Shown here one piece after another: positions 60,362 to 64,000 of a DNA stretch of 64,000 bases. Each line of letters starts with the position of its first letter. The first letter of the stretch is position 1. The notes beneath the pieces were generated by a model that was not told the DNA's origin, made no database searches, and saw only the letters and a list, made by a program, of their open reading frames with translations. The stretch lies in contig NZ_CP017183.1 in assembly GCF_001729785.1 (NCBI RefSeq), positions 2,046,001 to 2,110,000 on the forward strand, written 5' to 3'. The translations under genes and the position numbers were made by a program. Origin of the DNA: Enterobacter hormaechei subsp. xiangfangensis (GTDB lineage Bacteria > Pseudomonadota > Gammaproteobacteria > Enterobacterales > Enterobacteriaceae).

Positions 60362-61267
60362 ATGAATATCGAGCTGCGCCATCTACGCTATTTTGTCGCC
60401 GTCGCCGAAGAGCTGCATTTTGGTCGTGCGGCGGCAAGGCTGAATATCTCTCAGCCACCGCTAAGCCAGCAGATACAGATCCTGGAGCAGCAGGTCGGGG
60501 CGCGTCTGCTGGCGCGAACCAACCGCAGCGTGAGCCTGACGGCGGCGGGAAAACAGTTTCTTGCCGATAGCCGACAGATCCTGAGTATGGTGGAGGACGC
60601 CGCCGCCAGAGCGGAACGGCTTTATCTCGGGGAGACGGGAGAGCTGCGCATCGGGTTTACCTCATCGGCCCCCTTTATCAGCGCTGTTTCACAAACGCTA
60701 TCCTCGTTTCGCCGTAACTTTCCGGATGTGCATATTCAGACGCGCGAAATAAATACTCGCGAGCAGATATCGCCGCTTAACGAAGGATCGCTCGATCTGG
60801 GGCTGATGCGTAACACGCAGTTGCCTGATACCCTGGCGTGGCAGGTGATCCTGCGCGAACCGCTGATGGCGATGATCCCCCGGGATCATCCGCTCGCCGC
60901 GCAGCACAGCGTCACGCTGGCTGAACTGGCGAAAGAGCCATTTGTCTTTTTTGACCCACAGGTGGGAACCGGGTTGTATGACGATATTCTTGGTTTGATG
61001 CGGCGATATGGCCTTGTCCCGACTATCGCGCAGGAGGTGGGGGAAGCCATGACGATCATTGGTCTCGTTGCCGCAGGGCTTGGCGTGTCGATTCTCCCGG
61101 CCTCGTTTAAACGGGTACAATTGCCGGAAATGCGCTGGGTGAAGATAGCCGAGCAGGATGCAGTCTCAGAGATGTGGCTGGTGTGGTCTAAACATCATGA
61201 ACAGAGCCATGCGGCACAGCGTTTCAAAGAACAATTAATTACCGCTTCTCGCGGGCGTTATTTATAG
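60362..61267 (+). CDS. ynfL: YnfL, LysR-family regulator
   Basis: A 301-residue LysR-type regulator (MNIELRHLRYFVAVAEELHF start, helix-turn-helix AAARLNISQPPLSQQIQILE). The effector domain follows (LRIGFTSSAPFISAV). It belongs to the BenM/CatM-like branch by its N-terminal FGRAAARL pattern. Divergent placement from ynfM (121 bases) suggests control of that transporter. Confidence 0.92.
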   Translation: MNIELRHLRYFVAVAEELHFGRAAARLNISQPPLSQQIQILEQQVGARLLARTNRSVSLTAAGKQFLADSRQILSMVEDAAARAERLYLGETGELRIGFTSSAPFISAVSQTLSSFRRNFPDVHIQTREINTREQISPLNEGSLDLGLMRNTQLPDTLAWQVILREPLMAMIPRDHPLAAQHSVTLAELAKEPFVFFDPQVGTGLYDDILGLMRRYGLVPTIAQEVGEAMTIIGLVAAGLGVSILPASFKRVQLPEMRWVKIAEQDAVSEMWLVWSKHHEQSHAAQRFKEQLITASRGRYL

Positions 61268-61388
61268 GGAAAAGTGGGCGAAAATGTGCAGTAAATCACA
61301 TGGCTAAGTAAAAATTTGACGTCAGCCATTGAAGTGCTTCACCATAGCCCTCAGTTTATTTCGAAGCTCGAAAATAAGGGAGTACGAG

Positions 61389-62609
61389 GTGGTTGCTGAT
61401 AGTCAGCCAGGGCATATCGATCAGATCAAGCAGACCAACGCGGGCGCCGTTTATCGCCTGATTGATCAGCTTGGTCCGGTTTCGCGTATCGATCTTTCGC
61501 GCCTGGCACAACTGGCACCCGCCAGTATTACCAAGATTGTCCGCGAAATGCTGGAAGCCCATCTGGTTCAGGAGACAGAAATTCAGGAGCCGGGCAGTCG
61601 TGGCCGTCCGGCGGTAGGGCTGGTGGTGGAAACGGAAGCCTGGCACTACCTGTCGCTGCGGATTAGCCGCGGGGAAATCTTCCTCGCGCTGCGCGACCTC
61701 AGCAGCAAGCTGGTGGTGGAAGACCGGCTGGAACTCCCGCTTAATGCAGAGCAACCACTTCTCGATGCCATTCTGACCCACATCGACCAGTTCTTTATTC
61801 GTCACCAGCAGCGTCTTGAACGTTTAACGGCGATTGCGATCACCCTGCCGGGAATTATTGATACCGAAAATGGCATTGTGCACCGCATGCCGTTTTATGA
61901 AAACGTCAAAGAGATGCCGCTGGGCGACGTGCTGGAAAACCACACCGGTGTACCGGTCTATATTCAGCATGATATCAGCGCCTGGACGATGGCGGAGGCG
62001 TTGTTTGGCGCTTCCCGGGGCGCGCGCGACGTGATTCAGGTGGTGATTGATCATAACGTTGGCGCTGGTGTGATTACCGACGGGCGTCTGTTGCATGCTG
62101 GCAGCAGTAGCCTGGTGGAGATCGGCCATACGCAGGTCGATCCGTACGGAAAACGCTGCTACTGCGGTAACCATGGCTGTCTGGAAACGATTGCCAGCGT
62201 CGAAAGCGTGCTGGAGCTGGCGCAAGTGCGGCTCAGCCAGTCGATGAGCTCCACGCTGCACGGTCAACCGTTAAGCGTCGAGGCACTGTGCGCTGCGGCA
62301 AGGCAGGGCGATCTGCTGGCGAAGGACATTATTACCGGCGTGGGCAATAATGTCGGGCGCATTCTGGCCATTATGGTGAATCTGTTTAACCCGCAAAAAA
62401 TACTGATCGGCTCCCCGCTCAGCCAGGCGGCGGATATACTCTTTCCGGCGATTTCCGCCTGCATCAATCAGCAGGCGCTTCCCGCGTACAGTAAAAACAT
62501 CGTGGTCGAAAGTACGCAATTTTCCAACCAGGGCACCATGGCCGGCGCCGCGCTGGTAAAAGATGCGATGTACAACGGCTCGTTACTGATTCGTTTGCTA
62601 CAGGGCTAA
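61389..62609 (+). CDS. mlc: Mlc, global sugar-uptake repressor (ROK family)
   Basis: A 406-residue ROK-family repressor of ptsG, manXYZ, malT and pts genes, relieved when it is captured at the membrane by unphosphorylated PtsG. The N-terminal helix-turn-helix is PVSRIDLSRLAQLAPASITK. The structural zinc motif is CYCGNHGCLE, and the ROK signature VDHNVGAGVITDG is intact. Start is GTG 61389 (VVADSQPGHI), as in E. coli, with AAGGGAGTACGAG before it. Confidence 0.97.
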   Translation: MVADSQPGHIDQIKQTNAGAVYRLIDQLGPVSRIDLSRLAQLAPASITKIVREMLEAHLVQETEIQEPGSRGRPAVGLVVETEAWHYLSLRISRGEIFLALRDLSSKLVVEDRLELPLNAEQPLLDAILTHIDQFFIRHQQRLERLTAIAITLPGIIDTENGIVHRMPFYENVKEMPLGDVLENHTGVPVYIQHDISAWTMAEALFGASRGARDVIQVVIDHNVGAGVITDGRLLHAGSSSLVEIGHTQVDPYGKRCYCGNHGCLETIASVESVLELAQVRLSQSMSSTLHGQPLSVEALCAAARQGDLLAKDIITGVGNNVGRILAIMVNLFNPQKILIGSPLSQAADILFPAISACINQQALPAYSKNIVVESTQFSNQGTMAGAALVKDAMYNGSLLIRLLQG

Positions 62610-62738
62610 CTCTTTTCCAGAGATGTACGAAAAATTGCGCTATCTCAAGCCCGGTAGCGCACGCATCCCGTAGACTTTCCCCACTGAATTATTTACCTGG
62701 TTTATATTTTGAAGCATACCCAAGAGGTGGAATGAGTC

Positions 62739-63434
62739 ATGCTTAAGCGTTTCTTTATTACTGGTACGGATACGTCTGTCGGGAAGACAGTCGTATCCCG
62801 CGCGTTACTCCAGGCCCTGGCGGCAAGCGGTAAACGCGTTGCAGGATACAAGCCGGTTGCAAAAGGCAGTAAAGAGACGCCAGAAGGGCTGCGCAATAAG
62901 GACGCCCTGGTTCTGCAAAGCGTCTCGTCTCTGGAACTGCCTTATGATGCCGTCAATCCTATCGCGTTAAGCGAAGAGGAAAGCAGCGTCGCTCACAGTG
63001 GGCTTATCAACTACAGCCTGCTTTCTGATGGCCTGGCAAATCTGAGTGAAAAGGTTGACCACGTTGTCGTTGAAGGGACCGGTGGCTGGCGCAGCCTGAT
63101 GAACGATTTACGTCCCCTTTCCGAATGGGTGGTGCAGGAGCAATTGCCGGTGATTATGGTCGTGGGCATCCAGGAAGGGTGCATCAACCATGCCTTGCTG
63201 ACGGCGCAGGCTATCGCTAATGACGGCCTGCCGCTGATTGGTTGGGTGGCGAATCGTATTAACCCGGGCCTTGCGCACTACGCTGAAATCATCGACGTGC
63301 TGAGCAAAAAGCTGCCTGGCCCGCTGGTGGGCGAACTGCCTTATCTGCCCCGCGCAGAGCAGCGCGAATTAGCGCACTATATCGATCTCTCGGCTTTCGG
63401 CGGTATGCTGGCCGTAGATCGAGTCGTGGCGTAG
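62739..63434 (+). CDS. bioD2: BioD2, dethiobiotin synthetase homologue
   Basis: A 231-residue ATP-dependent carboxylase-ligase fold. The P-loop is in [20 protein letters not shown], and [14 protein letters not shown] is the second family motif. It is the YnfK paralogue of BioD; whether it makes biotin precursor in vivo is uncertain. Its last 66 bases overlap the 3' end of clcB on the other strand. Confidence 0.94.
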   Translation: MLKRFFITGTDTSVGKTVVSRALLQALAASGKRVAGYKPVAKGSKETPEGLRNKDALVLQSVSSLELPYDAVNPIALSEEESSVAHSGLINYSLLSDGLANLSEKVDHVVVEGTGGWRSLMNDLRPLSEWVVQEQLPVIMVVGIQEGCINHALLTAQAIANDGLPLIGWVANRINPGLAHYAEIIDVLSKKLPGPLVGELPYLPRAEQRELAHYIDLSAFGGMLAVDRVVA

Positions 63435-64000
63435 CGTTCTCGACAATACCGACGCCACAACACAGGCAACCAGCAAACCGGGAAGTAAAAAATACTGCCC
63501 GGTCATCTCACAGACCATCAAGGCCGACATGATTGGCGCATGCGTTGTGGCGGCGAGCAGCGTCGCCATTCCCGCCAGCCCAAGCAGGATCGCCGTCTCA
63601 GAGCCAGGAAACCACAGCGCAAAGATCTGCGCAAACAGCATTCCCGTTGCCATACCAACGAACAAGGTTGGCGTGAACACGCCTCCCGGCGCGCCGGACC
63701 CGCTGCTTGCCAGTACCGCCAGCAGCTTGCAAATAAAGACGCCAGCAATCACCGACAGCAGCGGCGGCGACTGCAAAAACGCCTGAACCACGCTATAGCC
63801 ATTCCCCCATACTTTTGGCGTCAGCAGCGACAGCAGCCCGACGATCAGACCACCCAGCGCCAGCTGCCACGGCGGTGAGAGTTTGAGACGCAGAAACAGC
63901 CTGTGGCTGGCCGCCATCAGCCACATCAGCAGCGGGCCGCAAACGCCAGCCAGCAGGCCCACGCCAACGATCAGGAAATAATCCACCGCCGTAAGCATCT
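63369..64000 (-). CDS. clcB: ClcB, chloride channel/antiporter (partial, C-terminal)
   Basis: About 209 C-terminal residues of a CLC-family chloride/proton exchanger; the 5' part lies beyond the right edge. The CLC blocks [20 protein letters not shown] and [20 protein letters not shown] are clear. E. coli ClcB supports extreme acid resistance. It converges on bioD2 with a 66-base overlap of coding ends. Confidence 0.93.
   Translation of the reverse strand, partial: MLTAVDYFLIVGVGLLAGVCGPLLMWLMAASHRLFLRLKLSPPWQLALGGLIVGLLSLLTPKVWGNGYSVVQAFLQSPPLLSVIAGVFICKLLAVLASSGSGAPGGVFTPTLFVGMATGMLFAQIFALWFPGSETAILLGLAGMATLLAATTHAPIMSALMVCEMTGQYFLLPGLLVACVVASVLSRTLRHDSIYGQHTAESREIDIVR

Overview
The window looks like chromosome from a member of the Enterobacteriaceae close to Enterobacter or Lelliottia, near the replication terminus. 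Almost every backbone gene is recognisable as an orthologue of an E. coli K-12 gene (malI, ydgA, manA, fumA, fumC, tus, rstB, rstA, ydgC, folM, ydgI, ydgH, pntAB, uspE, fnr, ogt, abgTBA-abgR, smrA, pdxI, tqsA, mdtJI, ydgD, ydgU, asr, ynfM, ynfL, mlc, bioD2, clcB). A pqqABCDEF operon, which K-12 lacks, is added. The genus is inferred from gene content and GC-rich coding style; species cannot be read from the sequence.

Layout. 1-7143: right part of a prophage (terminase, a portal fragment joined to a tail-tip fragment by an internal deletion, a tailspike, an AT-rich O-antigen-type acyltransferase and an SOS-controlled UmuD'-like gene). It ends abruptly inside malX, leaving 65 malX codons. 7144-17175: malX remnant, malI and its two operators, ydgA, manA, fumA/fumC, and tus with a Ter site in its leader, then rstB. 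17176-18311: an AT-rich islet that separates rstB from rstA. 18312-26229: rstA to pntB. 26337-39309: an MscS-type channel, uspE-fnr-ogt, the p-aminobenzoyl-glutamate cluster abgTBA/abgR, smrA, a chemoreceptor with a FliA-type promoter, pdxI and a small ribbon-helix-helix protein. 39600-51023: an SOS-controlled umuD, then a PQQ dehydrogenase gene, the pqq operon and an M19 dipeptidase, then a separate SOS-controlled umuC. 51200-64000: yajD, a flavin monooxygenase/alcohol dehydrogenase pair, tqsA, mdtJI, ydgD-ydgU-asr, an M32 carboxypeptidase, ynfM/ynfL, mlc, bioD2 and the 3' part of clcB.

How the parts work together. The gcd-like quinoprotein and the enzymes that make its cofactor PQQ lie side by side and form a periplasmic sugar or alcohol oxidation module feeding ubiquinone. 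SOS mutagenesis genes occur at three places, each with its own LexA box: prophage UmuD'-like, chromosomal UmuD and chromosomal UmuC. UmuD and UmuC are unlinked, on opposite strands about 9.6 kb apart, with the PQQ module between them. The prophage tailspike and acyltransferase suggest surface-polysaccharide recognition followed by lysogenic conversion. No CRISPR array, rRNA, tRNA or complete insertion sequence was seen. The most unusual points are the dissociated umuD/umuC pair, the prophage protein that begins at the UmuD self-cleavage point without the catalytic serine, the portal/tail-tip deletion fusion and the split rstA/rstB operon.
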